DNA from: Bradyrhizobium sp. CCGB12
GTDB taxonomy: Bacteria; Pseudomonadota; Alphaproteobacteria; Rhizobiales; Xanthobacteraceae
NCBI RefSeq assembly: GCF_024199845.1
Contig: NZ_JANADO010000001.1
Coordinates: 4,526,001-4,590,000, forward strand
Reading direction: 5' to 3'
DNA: 64,000 bases
A model generated the notes under the pieces. The model ran no database searches. It was given only the letters and a program-made list of their open reading frames with translations, and was not told where the DNA came from. Positions 42,801 to 50,127 of the stretch are shown here, piece by piece. Each line of letters begins with the position of its first letter. Positions within the stretch are counted from its first letter, which is position 1. The position numbers were made by a program, and so were the translations under genes.

Positions 42801-44604
42801 CGGCTGTCGTGTCCGTCACGGCATCGCCAAGGCACTTGTCGAGCGCAGCAACGTCCTGGCGCAGCTTCCGTATCACGAGAAAGCTTCCGTCCTTGAGCAG
42901 CGCCCTGACACGATCCGGCCCTTCGGTTAAGGGGCTCACCTTGTCGGCGAGATTTGGATAGCCGCACAGCAGCTCGCCGAGATGGATTTGATTGGAGAAG
43001 CGATCGCCCGCCTTGCTCTTTTTCAGTACCGGGTCGGAATTGCTGTCGACGAAGCCGAAGTGCTCCTGAAACTCCCCCTTTTTATTGCGTTGCCGCTGCA
43101 TCCACTGCAGCGACAACGGCTTGACGTTGGCCTGGTCGCCAACAAGATCTTCCATCGCTTCCATAAGCTTAGCTCTCGGCGCCATCGCCGAGACAGTGGA
43201 CGTAGCTCGCAGCCTGACCTGCAACACCGCATGAACTGCGCTCAGGTCGATGCGCGGCGCCCGATCATTTTCACTGAGATCCCGCGCAGTCACCCCATCG
43301 TCCCAGTTCAGCGCCGGCAGTCGCCAACGCCTCGGATGGTTGGTTCGTAGATCGCCCAGGACGCCCGCCCGGCGCTCCATTCCTTGTACGAACTCTTCGG
43401 GAAGTTCGCGGACTTCGTCATCGGAAAGGCCGGCAGCACGCAAACCTTCGACTGTGAAAGCGATGTTGATCGCGATCCCGCCGGGCTTCACCTGGTCCGC
43501 CTCTGACGTGACGTGCAGCTTCTCCAGGAACTTGGCCAAACCTGTCGGCGAGGCAAATTGCACCAGTAGCAGACAGCCGTAATCGGAGTCGGGATAGCCT
43601 TGCAGAATGCCACCTTGCACATTGTCCGCATTCTGCAACGGCGGTTCGTCCGGCAATGGCAGAGGGAGAGACTTCCGCACGTCGGGCACGTCGGGAGCCC
43701 TCGCCAGCCAGCGCATGGCCTCCGGAAAGCGTTTGACGGCACGTTTGATGCCCAATTGATACGTGCTTGAATAAGCCAACATGCGGTCGAATTCCGGCAG
43801 TAACTCGTGCGCGGCGCGGTGCAGGATCACCCCATCCGGAGTGTTCGGCGGATACAGATCCACCAATCGATAGAGTCCGACGAGGGCACGGACGCCTTGA
43901 CGGAACGGCGGCCGGCCGGCTTCCTCGACCCTCAGCGGCTTGCCAAATCCGGCATTGGTAGGATCGATGCCGGCCATGCCGTTAAATGCGAAGATGGATC
44001 GCTCGGCGATTTCTTCCGTTGTGGGAATCCTGATGCCCGTCACCCGGGGCTCGGCGGAATCGCCGGCTTCACGCCGATAAACTCGCTCCTCCATCTGAAG
44101 ATAGCGGATATCGTCGACCGTCAGGCTCGGCTGGGCAGAGAGGAAATACGCATCACTCTGCGCTTGCTTGAGCCAAATTCCCCACTTTTCATAGCTGTTT
44201 TCGTAACCGAGAACGTAACCCTCGGTATTGCAGAAAACGAGATCGAGTAGCCGCGTGACCTTTTGCCAGATGATGCGGATATAGGACTCCCAGGCGCCGT
44301 CAAACGTCACCGTGAGCAGTACCTTGTCTTCGGGCTCCAGAGCACCGTCTTTGGATTCGAGGACGGCAATGCCGACAGAATGAATGCATCCGACGCGCTG
44401 GACTGCGTCAGACAAAATACGGGCAAGCTCATATTCGAAACCACCTACGCGGCCGGCTTGAAGCGTCCGCAATACGCGCTTGACGCGCGTCTTGTAAGTG
44501 ACCGCATCAAGAGATGGAACCAACCCCTTTTTTATCGGTGCGAGAACCCTGAAATCGGATGTGCCGGCTAGGTTGCCCGTCTTGATCTGCAAATCTCTAC
44601 GCAT
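39892..44604 (-). CDS. 1570-residue fusion: DyP-type peroxidase, P450-like domain, SGNH hydrolase
   Basis: Residues 1-300 resemble an extra ferredoxin-like segment (FRVLAPIKKGLVPSLDAVTY, LLTVTFDGAWESYIR). Residues 325-725 are a DyP-type haem peroxidase: QGGILQGYP, distal Asp520 in GFVDS (usual GxxDG altered), proximal His657 in CPLHAHIRRANPR. Residues 840-1260 are P450-like: an I-helix region GAVIGFVPTVNGNVLRIL lacking the acid-Thr pair, AMQLR where ExxR would have Glu, and haem Cys1218 in HACPG. Residues 1300-1570 are an SGNH hydrolase: GDSW Ser1310, GGGGND, Asp1542 and His1546. There is no signal peptide. I know no characterised protein with this order. By analogy with fungal PpoA (peroxidase-P450), sequential lipid oxygenation and release is possible but speculative. 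Confidence 0.85.
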   Translation of the reverse strand: MRRDLQIKTGNLAGTSDFRVLAPIKKGLVPSLDAVTYKTRVKRVLRTLQAGRVGGFEYELARILSDAVQRVGCIHSVGIAVLESKDGALEPEDKVLLTVTFDGAWESYIRIIWQKVTRLLDLVFCNTEGYVLGYENSYEKWGIWLKQAQSDAYFLSAQPSLTVDDIRYLQMEERVYRREAGDSAEPRVTGIRIPTTEEIAERSIFAFNGMAGIDPTNAGFGKPLRVEEAGRPPFRQGVRALVGLYRLVDLYPPNTPDGVILHRAAHELLPEFDRMLAYSSTYQLGIKRAVKRFPEAMRWLARAPDVPDVRKSLPLPLPDEPPLQNADNVQGGILQGYPDSDYGCLLLVQFASPTGLAKFLEKLHVTSEADQVKPGGIAINIAFTVEGLRAAGLSDDEVRELPEEFVQGMERRAGVLGDLRTNHPRRWRLPALNWDDGVTARDLSENDRAPRIDLSAVHAVLQVRLRATSTVSAMAPRAKLMEAMEDLVGDQANVKPLSLQWMQRQRNKKGEFQEHFGFVDSNSDPVLKKSKAGDRFSNQIHLGELLCGYPNLADKVSPLTEGPDRVRALLKDGSFLVIRKLRQDVAALDKCLGDAVTDTTAAGHPQTRDQLKAKMMGRWPGGTPKAGQPLADAVDPQSNNFHFNNDRSGAECPLHAHIRRANPRTTMPAKGSRPPRIVRRGMSYGPAVDAADPASLDQERGLIFMAYNSSLGEQFELLQRWLSGGNSSGSYSGSSDPLTGLAEAGRRRYFRYDDQGKTVRVALDGSDKLHDEPRPFVRLEWGAYLFAPSKTALSMLQERAAETPGRRSTVSWSAAQGEAEINRLQSIEKRLGAQEAITAWKTALEDPDVATDFTTASIWAAIRERHGGVLKTPFGVLVAERKLYDDALLNTSGSLSVNGYLPRMHESFGEIYLGLDAHDPAYSRDSAACNGAIMALDKEAAFRKARESTAIALQALVDEAKDYARDDGEPTWDLTLDVRELVDPLLADFCESWFGLSQDGNFFFRSGFRWDWKPGEPPNYPGHFIAPSRYFFQPRPGQEVKEIGEEHGVFLRGAMKDFLRAHPHIDAPIARAILESEPGRDLDFAARTLIGAVIGFVPTVNGNVLRILNEWLREGNLWKLRARLGGSEASGFVNACSRLGADFIPAMQLRTAPDVLWRTAAVAHTIGEGPDRVNVARGEIVVLSAISATQQSLQEGTSGLYQSFGGNRRAASHPTHACPGADPALAVMLGFFSALVESPLPLRAGPGPLTLSLDGRFEPRGDRPATTARTRADVMYRAQRLARFRDAQAFQLRGERNRSLAAPLMTIGDSWLCDIERWSDLASSLRKLGYSFVGGDYAASPGMRLAQMADEDYLAQVKAFLLSPGANPPRALLLGGGGNDVVTPDLLANPPKPAPLYRLLTQSTDPDAVVETEVHKFIDMELRGYYEKIIDAVRSVTSIPILIHGYDHPIPDGRPLLDFGGHVFAGPWIQPILAQRGYNIPAFPTGSADLTRAREVMRRLINRLNDMIARLADDHRKIYHVNLTGKLAERFGDPANYATLWDNELHANDEGFDVLAAVIAAKLRELVITA

Positions 44605-45003
44605 GTGATGCGCTTTCGTGAGAGGAAAAGCAGAATTGGAAAGTGAGCAGTATAGAACCGAGTTGCTGTTCGCGTCATGTGAAGTGGATCACAGGTGCCC
44701 GTTAAAATCGGCGGCCGCTGACCAGTCGACGTCACATCTGCCAAGCGCGCAACAAATGCCGCGCAATTCAGCTCCCTATCATGGAGCGGAGAGCGCGCGT
44801 TGGAATATACACGCCGGTCTCAAGATAGCATTTTGCCGGTGTTTTGCCCGACGTGTCAACGCGATCGCTGCAAGGAACGTCGTCGCGACGCGGTTCGAAA
44901 AACCCTTATCGATCAAGCCCATCTCTACTGTGCATGGGGTTGTTTTTCGACTTTTTGTTTTGGGCCCCAGGAAAAAAGCCGAGCGACAGGCGGCCGCATC
45001 ACC
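44605..45003. other. spacer upstream of the fusion gene
   Basis: About 400 bases. It holds the promoter and CRP-type site of the fusion gene at its left end. Near 44941-44991 there is a T/A-rich patch; on the minus strand GCCG...CGGC followed by TTTTTT could weakly terminate the dehydrogenase gene at 45004. No gene could be supported between. Confidence 0.5.
44649..44693 (-). promoter_or_regulatory. CRP-type site and promoter of the DyP-P450-SGNH gene
   Basis: TGTGA-AGTGGA-TCACA at 44678-44693 is the full CRP consensus TGTGA-N6-TCACA. On the minus strand a -10 TATACT lies at 44654-44649, with centre-to-centre spacing of 34 bases, close to class II CRP promoters (site near -42 to -44). The start codon is about 38 bases beyond the predicted start of transcription. 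Confidence 0.75.
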
Positions 45004-46065
45004 TCACTCCGCCTGCAGGATCTCCGCGATCGCGGCCCCAGCCGCGATCGTGCCGAGCTTGCCGCCGACGTCGCGCGTCGCCCTGCCCTCGCCGATCGCC
45101 TTGGCCACTGCCGCTTCGATCGCACGTGCGGCCTCCTCATAGCGCACAGCCCCGCTCCTCTCGCCGTGCCAGGCCAGTAGCAAGGCCGTCGACAGGATCA
45201 GCGAGACTGGATTGGCGACGTCTTGCCCGGCGATGTCGGGCGCGGAGCCGTGCGCGGCCTGCGCCATGGCGTAAAGATCGCCGACATTGAGTGAGCCGCC
45301 GAGGCCGAGGCTGCCGGAGAGCTCGGCGGTGAGATCGGACAGGATGTCGCCGAACATGTTGGTGGCGACGATGACGTCGAAGCGATCGGGGTTGCGCACC
45401 ACATGCGCCATCATGGCGTCGACCAGGATGTCATCGACGGTGAGACCGGGATACGCGTTCGCCGCCTCGCGGCAGATGTCGAGAAACATGCCGTCGCCGA
45501 TCTTGAGCACATTGGCCTTGTGCACGATGGTCAGATGCCTGCGCCGCTTCATCGCGAGGCGGCAGGCGGCGTGCGCGATGCGCTCGCAGGACGCCCGCGT
45601 GATCCTTCGCAGCGAGATCGCGACGTCTGGTGTGACCAGCATCTCGCCGCTGCCCTGCTCCATGTTGCGGTCGGCGTAAAACCCTTCCGTGTTCTCGCGC
45701 ACCACGACGAGATCGAAATGCCCGCATCGCCCGGGCCGGCCGGCATAGGTGCGCGCGGGCCTGACATTGGCATAGAGATCGAGGCTCTTGCGGAAATGCC
45801 TAGACGGATTGATCTCGCCATGCGCCTCGTCCTTGAAGTCGAAGGTGGCGGTCGGCCCCAGGATCAGGCCGTCGGCGGCGCGGACGATGTCGAGCAGTTC
45901 GGGGCGCACCGTCGTGCCTGATAGCTTCAGGCTAGCATGGCCGACCGCGTGCTCCTCGAGGCGCAGATCGAGCTGGAAGCGCTCGGAGGCCGCGCGCAGC
46001 ACGCCCGATGTCGCGGACGTGATCTCGGGCCCGATGCCGTCACCGGGCAGAACGACGATTTGCAT
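45004..46065 (-). CDS. isocitrate/isopropylmalate dehydrogenase family protein
   Basis: A 353-residue beta-decarboxylating dehydrogenase, paralogous to the one at 523-1602 but divergent. It has LPGDGIGPEI, the family Arg-rich loop (RKSLDLYANVRPAR), VVVRENTEGFYADRN, HKANVLKIGDGMFL with the catalytic Lys, and NMFGDILSDLTAEL with metal Asp residues. The start at 46065 is set by homology and AGGGGA upstream; the frame is open to 46467 but overlaps the divergent MFS gene. The ENTEGFY form resembles isocitrate/homoisocitrate or tartrate dehydrogenases more than IMDH. Substrate unknown. Confidence 0.87.
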   Translation of the reverse strand: MQIVVLPGDGIGPEITSATSGVLRAASERFQLDLRLEEHAVGHASLKLSGTTVRPELLDIVRAADGLILGPTATFDFKDEAHGEINPSRHFRKSLDLYANVRPARTYAGRPGRCGHFDLVVVRENTEGFYADRNMEQGSGEMLVTPDVAISLRRITRASCERIAHAACRLAMKRRRHLTIVHKANVLKIGDGMFLDICREAANAYPGLTVDDILVDAMMAHVVRNPDRFDVIVATNMFGDILSDLTAELSGSLGLGGSLNVGDLYAMAQAAHGSAPDIAGQDVANPVSLILSTALLLAWHGERSGAVRYEEAARAIEAAVAKAIGEGRATRDVGGKLGTIAAGAAIAEILQAE

Positions 46066-46227
46066 GGCGATCCCCTGAATTGCATCGGCCGGCGCGATCA
46101 TACGCCAGCGCCCGGAATGATCGCCTGACCTTCGCGCATACACAGCATGCAAGCATATGCCTGTGGCCGGCGGCCCGGCCGTAGTACATGCCGAAAGCCC
46201 CTCAGCCACGCCGCCGGAGCAACGCGC

Positions 46228-46269
46228 AAGGCAATGACAATAAGGCCATGACAACAAGGCAATGACAAT
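46228..46269 (+). repeat. three 14-base tandem copies covering an MFS start codon
   Basis: AAGGCAATGACAAT, AAGGCCATGACAAC, AAGGCAATGACAAT. Each copy has its own ATG (46234, 46248, 46262) in a different frame. Only the third opens the MFS protein. Confidence 0.85.
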
Positions 46270-47650
46270 CACGTTACCTGCCGCCGCGCGCGAGCCCGAC
46301 CACACCATGTCCGATGGCTTGCCGGCCGCGCAGCGGCGCTGGGCCATTGCCGCGATCTTCACCGCGCTGGCGATGGCCTCGCTCGACACCGCGATCGCCA
46401 ACATCGCCCTGCCCGCCATTGCCGCCGATCTGCGTGTCACGCCGGAGCAGTCGGTCTGGGTCGTCAATGTCTACCAGATCGCGCTGGTGGCGACGCTGCT
46501 GCCGCTCGGGGCGCTGGGCGAGATCGTCGGGCACCAGCGCATCTATCTCGGCGGCCTGATCCTGTTCACCATCGCCTCGCTGCTCTGCGCGGTGGCGTGG
46601 TCGCTCGACAGCCTGCTCGTCGCGCGCACACTGCAGGGCCTCGGGGCCAGCGGCATCATGAGCGTCAATACGGCGCTGGTGCGCTTCGTCTATCCGGGCC
46701 GGATGCAGGGCCGCGGCTTCGGCCACAACGCGCTGGTGGTCGCGACCGCCTTCACCTTCGGGCCGTCCATTGCGTCGGCGATTCTCGCGCTCGGCCCGTG
46801 GCCGTGGCTGTTCGCCGTCAACATCCCGTTCGGCCTCGTCGCGATCGGCATCGGCTTTGCGATGCTGCCGAAGACGCCGCGCGCCGATCACGGTTTTGAC
46901 TTTCTCGGCGCGCTCCTCGCCGCGGCCTGCCTTGGCCTGTTCATCACCGGCATCGGCAGTGCCGCGCATAATCTGTCGCCCGTTGTCGTGGGCATCGAGC
47001 TGGTCTCCGCTCTCGCGCTCGGAATCATCCAGACGCGCCGCCATGCCGACCATCCCGCGCCGATGCTGCCGATCGATCTGTTCAGCCGGCCGATGTTCGC
47101 GCTGTCGGCGGCAACGGCCGTGTGCTCCTTCGCCGTGCAGGGTCTCGCCTTCGTTTCGCTGCCGTTCTACTTCGAGGACGTGCTCGGGCGCTCGCAGGTC
47201 GAGACCGGTTTCTTCATGACGCCATGGCCGCTGGTGGTCGGCATCATGGCGCCGATCGCCGGGCGCCTCTCCGACCGCCACGCGGTCGGCCTGCTCGGCG
47301 GCATCGGCCTCGTGCTCCTCGGCCTTGGCATGGCGCTGCTCGCGATGCTGCCGGCCAACCCGGGCATTCCTGATATCGTCTGGCGGATCATGATCTGCGG
47401 CATGGGGTTCGGCTTCTTTCAAGCGCCGAACATGAAAGCGCTGATGTCAAGCGCGCCGCCGCATCGGAGCGGCAGCGCGTCGGGCATCGTCGCCACCGCG
47501 CGCCTGACCGGGCAGACCACGGGCGCGGCGCTCGCCGCAGCCTGCTTCGCGCTCGCGGGCCACGACGGCGCCACATTGGCGCTGGCGCTCGGCGCAGGCT
47601 TTGCCGCGCTCGGCAGCGTGATGAGCTTCCTGCGACTGGCGGTGAAGTAG
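46262..47650 (+). CDS. DHA2-type (EmrB-like) MFS drug transporter
   Basis: A 462-residue MFS carrier with about 14 predicted spans. DHA2 markers: FTALAMASLDTAIANIALPAIAADL in span 1, WVVNVYQIALVATLLPLGALGEIVGHQRIYLGG (motif A), and LQGLGASGIMSVNTALVRFVYP. It probably exports drugs or amphiphiles by proton antiport; no EmrA-like partner is next to it. The ATG at 46262 lies in the third copy of a 14-base tandem repeat with no good ribosome site. An in-frame ATG at 46307 (MSDGLPAAQRRW) is the alternative. Confidence 0.88.
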   Translation: MTITLPAAAREPDHTMSDGLPAAQRRWAIAAIFTALAMASLDTAIANIALPAIAADLRVTPEQSVWVVNVYQIALVATLLPLGALGEIVGHQRIYLGGLILFTIASLLCAVAWSLDSLLVARTLQGLGASGIMSVNTALVRFVYPGRMQGRGFGHNALVVATAFTFGPSIASAILALGPWPWLFAVNIPFGLVAIGIGFAMLPKTPRADHGFDFLGALLAAACLGLFITGIGSAAHNLSPVVVGIELVSALALGIIQTRRHADHPAPMLPIDLFSRPMFALSAATAVCSFAVQGLAFVSLPFYFEDVLGRSQVETGFFMTPWPLVVGIMAPIAGRLSDRHAVGLLGGIGLVLLGLGMALLAMLPANPGIPDIVWRIMICGMGFGFFQAPNMKALMSSAPPHRSGSASGIVATARLTGQTTGAALAAACFALAGHDGATLALALGAGFAALGSVMSFLRLAVK

Positions 47651-47678
47651 CGCTTTCGCGCGCTTCATCAGCCAGCCT

Positions 47679-49874
47679 TCACAGAGCTTTCTGCACGATG
47701 GGACGACTCACGACTGCCGCAGCATCGAGTGGCTCGCATTTGATCGTCCGTGTCAGCCTTGGTGGCCCCTTCCAGCCCGCGGTATCGCTCACGGGCACAA
47801 ACGTGCTTCCTTGCGGAGTCAGGATGATCGGCTCCGACTTCAGGCAGAGATCAGGAAATGCGATGCCGTGGCCGCCGCCTTTGGTGAATCGCCCGACCAG
47901 CATCTGGGATGCCTGCATCCTCGTCGCCGGCGACGCCCGCATGGTGCGGTCGGGGTCGAACGCACGGTAGCACGGCCAATCGGTATGGTTCGGTTCGAAC
48001 TCATAGACGATCCGGCACGCCGCTCCGGCCGATTTCACGAACGGCGTATTCGAAGGCGCCGCGGCATCGCGTTCGAAAACCAGGGTCTGCAGCGTCAACG
48101 CTTCCGTCGTCGCACCGGACACGTCTGGCTTGCCCCGTTCGACCTCTATTTCCCCACGCGAGAACACCAGCTTGGTCCTGGGTCGTGCATCCCTGGTCTC
48201 CAGCACCAGCGTGGGCCTCTCCGCCCATGAGCGATCCAGGTCCACCTCACCGTTGCCCATCAGCAGCCGCACATTGCCGACGGAGGGGTTGTCCTTGGCG
48301 AAATCGATCATGCGAAGGTGCACGCTCGACTTCGACGCCGCGAGGCTCAGGAATCGCAGGTCGTCCGCCTTGCGCGTGAGCGGCATCATCGGATCGAAGC
48401 GATCGTCGATGTTGAACCGGACGATCTTCTTCAGCTTGGCCGAGAGAGGCCCTTTGGCGGCGAGCGGCGGTGCAACGTCGATCACGATCAGGGCGCCGCC
48501 GGGCGAAAAGGTATTGCCAAAGGCGCGCTGCCAGGCGGCGGTCAGCGGCGAGTCCGTCCGCTGTTCGATGTCCCGCGCGAAATAGATCTGCTGTCCGGGG
48601 CGAACCAGCGGAAAGTTCTGAAATGCGCCGAGCGCCGCGCCCTTGCGGACCTCCGGCTCAGGGAAGGTGACGCATTTGGACTGGTCGTCATGATCGGACT
48701 CCTCGACCTTCCTGGACGCAGAGCGCGAGCAGAAGCTCAGATGGTGCTCTGTCGTCTTCTGTGCGCTGATCGACGTCGCGTAGATGAGATCCGGACTTCC
48801 GGGTACCTCCATCGGAAGCGGAGAGGTCGCGAACATGTCGACCTCGACCCGGGTGAGCGACGGGCCCGCATCGCTAGAGCAGAGATCCCGGGTCGGCAAG
48901 GTGTTGGTGAGGAGCCGCGCCGCATCGGCGCCGACGATGCAGGATATGCTATTCTCCGGGTTGTTCCGGCTCATCCAGATCAGATGGTCCTTGCCCGCTC
49001 CATCGACCAGCAGATGCGGCGCCGCGTGCCGGCGGCGCGGCGGCAACCAGACCGGCATGGTTTCGGACAGCATGGGTTCGCGCTTGAGCAGCGCGTCCGG
49101 CAGCCGCGTCACGCCGACCGAGCGCAACTCGGCGCTGACGGCAGTGGGATCGGTGGTCCACTCGAGCACGGGAACACTCGCGCAGGTGATGCAGGTCACG
49201 GCCAGATTGGAGCGAAGGTTCTCGAACATGAGAATGACCTGATCAGGGTCATTGCCGTATTTGGCCGGCGCGACTGCCTTGAATGGATGATTGACCACAC
49301 GGCTGACCAGAAATCCGTTCGACCGCGACGGGTCGGAGTCGAATTCGAAATAGGTCGACCGGTCCCAGCCGCGATAGGCGTCATACCCTCCGAGGTTCAC
49401 ACCTGCCAGAACCATCTTGGAGTCGGTTTGACAGCGCGCTGCGCTGCTCTCCTGAGTGCCGTTTCGTATGTAGACACAGAGTCGAAAAGCCGCATTCTGC
49501 AGAATGCGATCGCAATCGTTCTGGTTGTAGCCATAGGTCGCAAGGCCATGGCGATAGCACAGGTCGTGAAAGACGCAGGCCTGCCTGAAGCGCTGCAGGA
49601 CGAGATGGCGCTTCTGGTTGGAATCCTTCCCGCCGTCGAACAATATGTTGGCCCAGGGCGGCAGGCTACAGTTCAAGCCCTCGCCGCTGCCGCCGATGGT
49701 GCTGACGACGTCCGGTGCCGATTGAAAGGCGGTGACGGTGGCGGGCATCTCACCATCGGTGATGTCGTCGACATTCTTGTAGATGGAATCGGTGATGAAG
49801 GAAGGCAGATACGTGAAGACCAGCACCGCCACGGCAATCAGCGGAATCGACCAGAGGACCACCTTCCTGAACAT
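47679..49874 (-). CDS. membrane-anchored protein with phospholipase A2-like motif
   Basis: A 731-residue protein. Residues 1-30 hold an N-terminal membrane anchor or uncleaved signal (WSIPLIAVAVLVFTYLPSF). At residues 100-107 the sequence Cys-Val-Phe-His-Asp-Leu-Cys-Tyr is the phospholipase A2 catalytic signature CxxHDxCY. It is followed by Asn-Asp-Cys-Asp at 119-122, where the second Asp and disulphide Cys are expected. The remaining 560 residues show no family I recognise; they read as extracytoplasmic, beta-rich, with scattered Cys. The enzyme would cleave phospholipids at sn-2, possibly in the periplasm or outside. No secretion genes are adjacent. Confidence 0.75.
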   Translation of the reverse strand: MFRKVVLWSIPLIAVAVLVFTYLPSFITDSIYKNVDDITDGEMPATVTAFQSAPDVVSTIGGSGEGLNCSLPPWANILFDGGKDSNQKRHLVLQRFRQACVFHDLCYRHGLATYGYNQNDCDRILQNAAFRLCVYIRNGTQESSAARCQTDSKMVLAGVNLGGYDAYRGWDRSTYFEFDSDPSRSNGFLVSRVVNHPFKAVAPAKYGNDPDQVILMFENLRSNLAVTCITCASVPVLEWTTDPTAVSAELRSVGVTRLPDALLKREPMLSETMPVWLPPRRRHAAPHLLVDGAGKDHLIWMSRNNPENSISCIVGADAARLLTNTLPTRDLCSSDAGPSLTRVEVDMFATSPLPMEVPGSPDLIYATSISAQKTTEHHLSFCSRSASRKVEESDHDDQSKCVTFPEPEVRKGAALGAFQNFPLVRPGQQIYFARDIEQRTDSPLTAAWQRAFGNTFSPGGALIVIDVAPPLAAKGPLSAKLKKIVRFNIDDRFDPMMPLTRKADDLRFLSLAASKSSVHLRMIDFAKDNPSVGNVRLLMGNGEVDLDRSWAERPTLVLETRDARPRTKLVFSRGEIEVERGKPDVSGATTEALTLQTLVFERDAAAPSNTPFVKSAGAACRIVYEFEPNHTDWPCYRAFDPDRTMRASPATRMQASQMLVGRFTKGGGHGIAFPDLCLKSEPIILTPQGSTFVPVSDTAGWKGPPRLTRTIKCEPLDAAAVVSRPIVQKAL

Positions 49875-50127
49875 GGCTCACCCCCGCTCAAGCTGCCGTC
49901 AGTCGCAATGACGGACGTGCACCAGACCTCGCCAATTCGAATGCCCGCGCGGAACTTCCAGACGCCGAAATCGCGGCAGGCCTAGTGTCGTCCTGATGAC
50001 GATCAGCTTAAGGTTGTTCGGCTGTCAAGCGAGGATCTTACGCGCGACGGCCGTTTTGATTGCCGCAAGGCGGCACGCCCGGCGGCGCATCATAGCGTCG
50101 CCAGCGTCCCTCTCGGCTCGCCCTATG

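Noticed and set aside
44618..45142. A plus-strand frame of about 174 codons in the spacer upstream of the fusion gene
   Set aside because: Its second half is the complement of the dehydrogenase gene; the first half covers the CRP-type site and promoter. No family resemblance.
46066..46467. Extension of the second beta-decarboxylating dehydrogenase frame
   Set aside because: It lies opposite the start of the divergent MFS gene and precedes the family's normal N-terminus.
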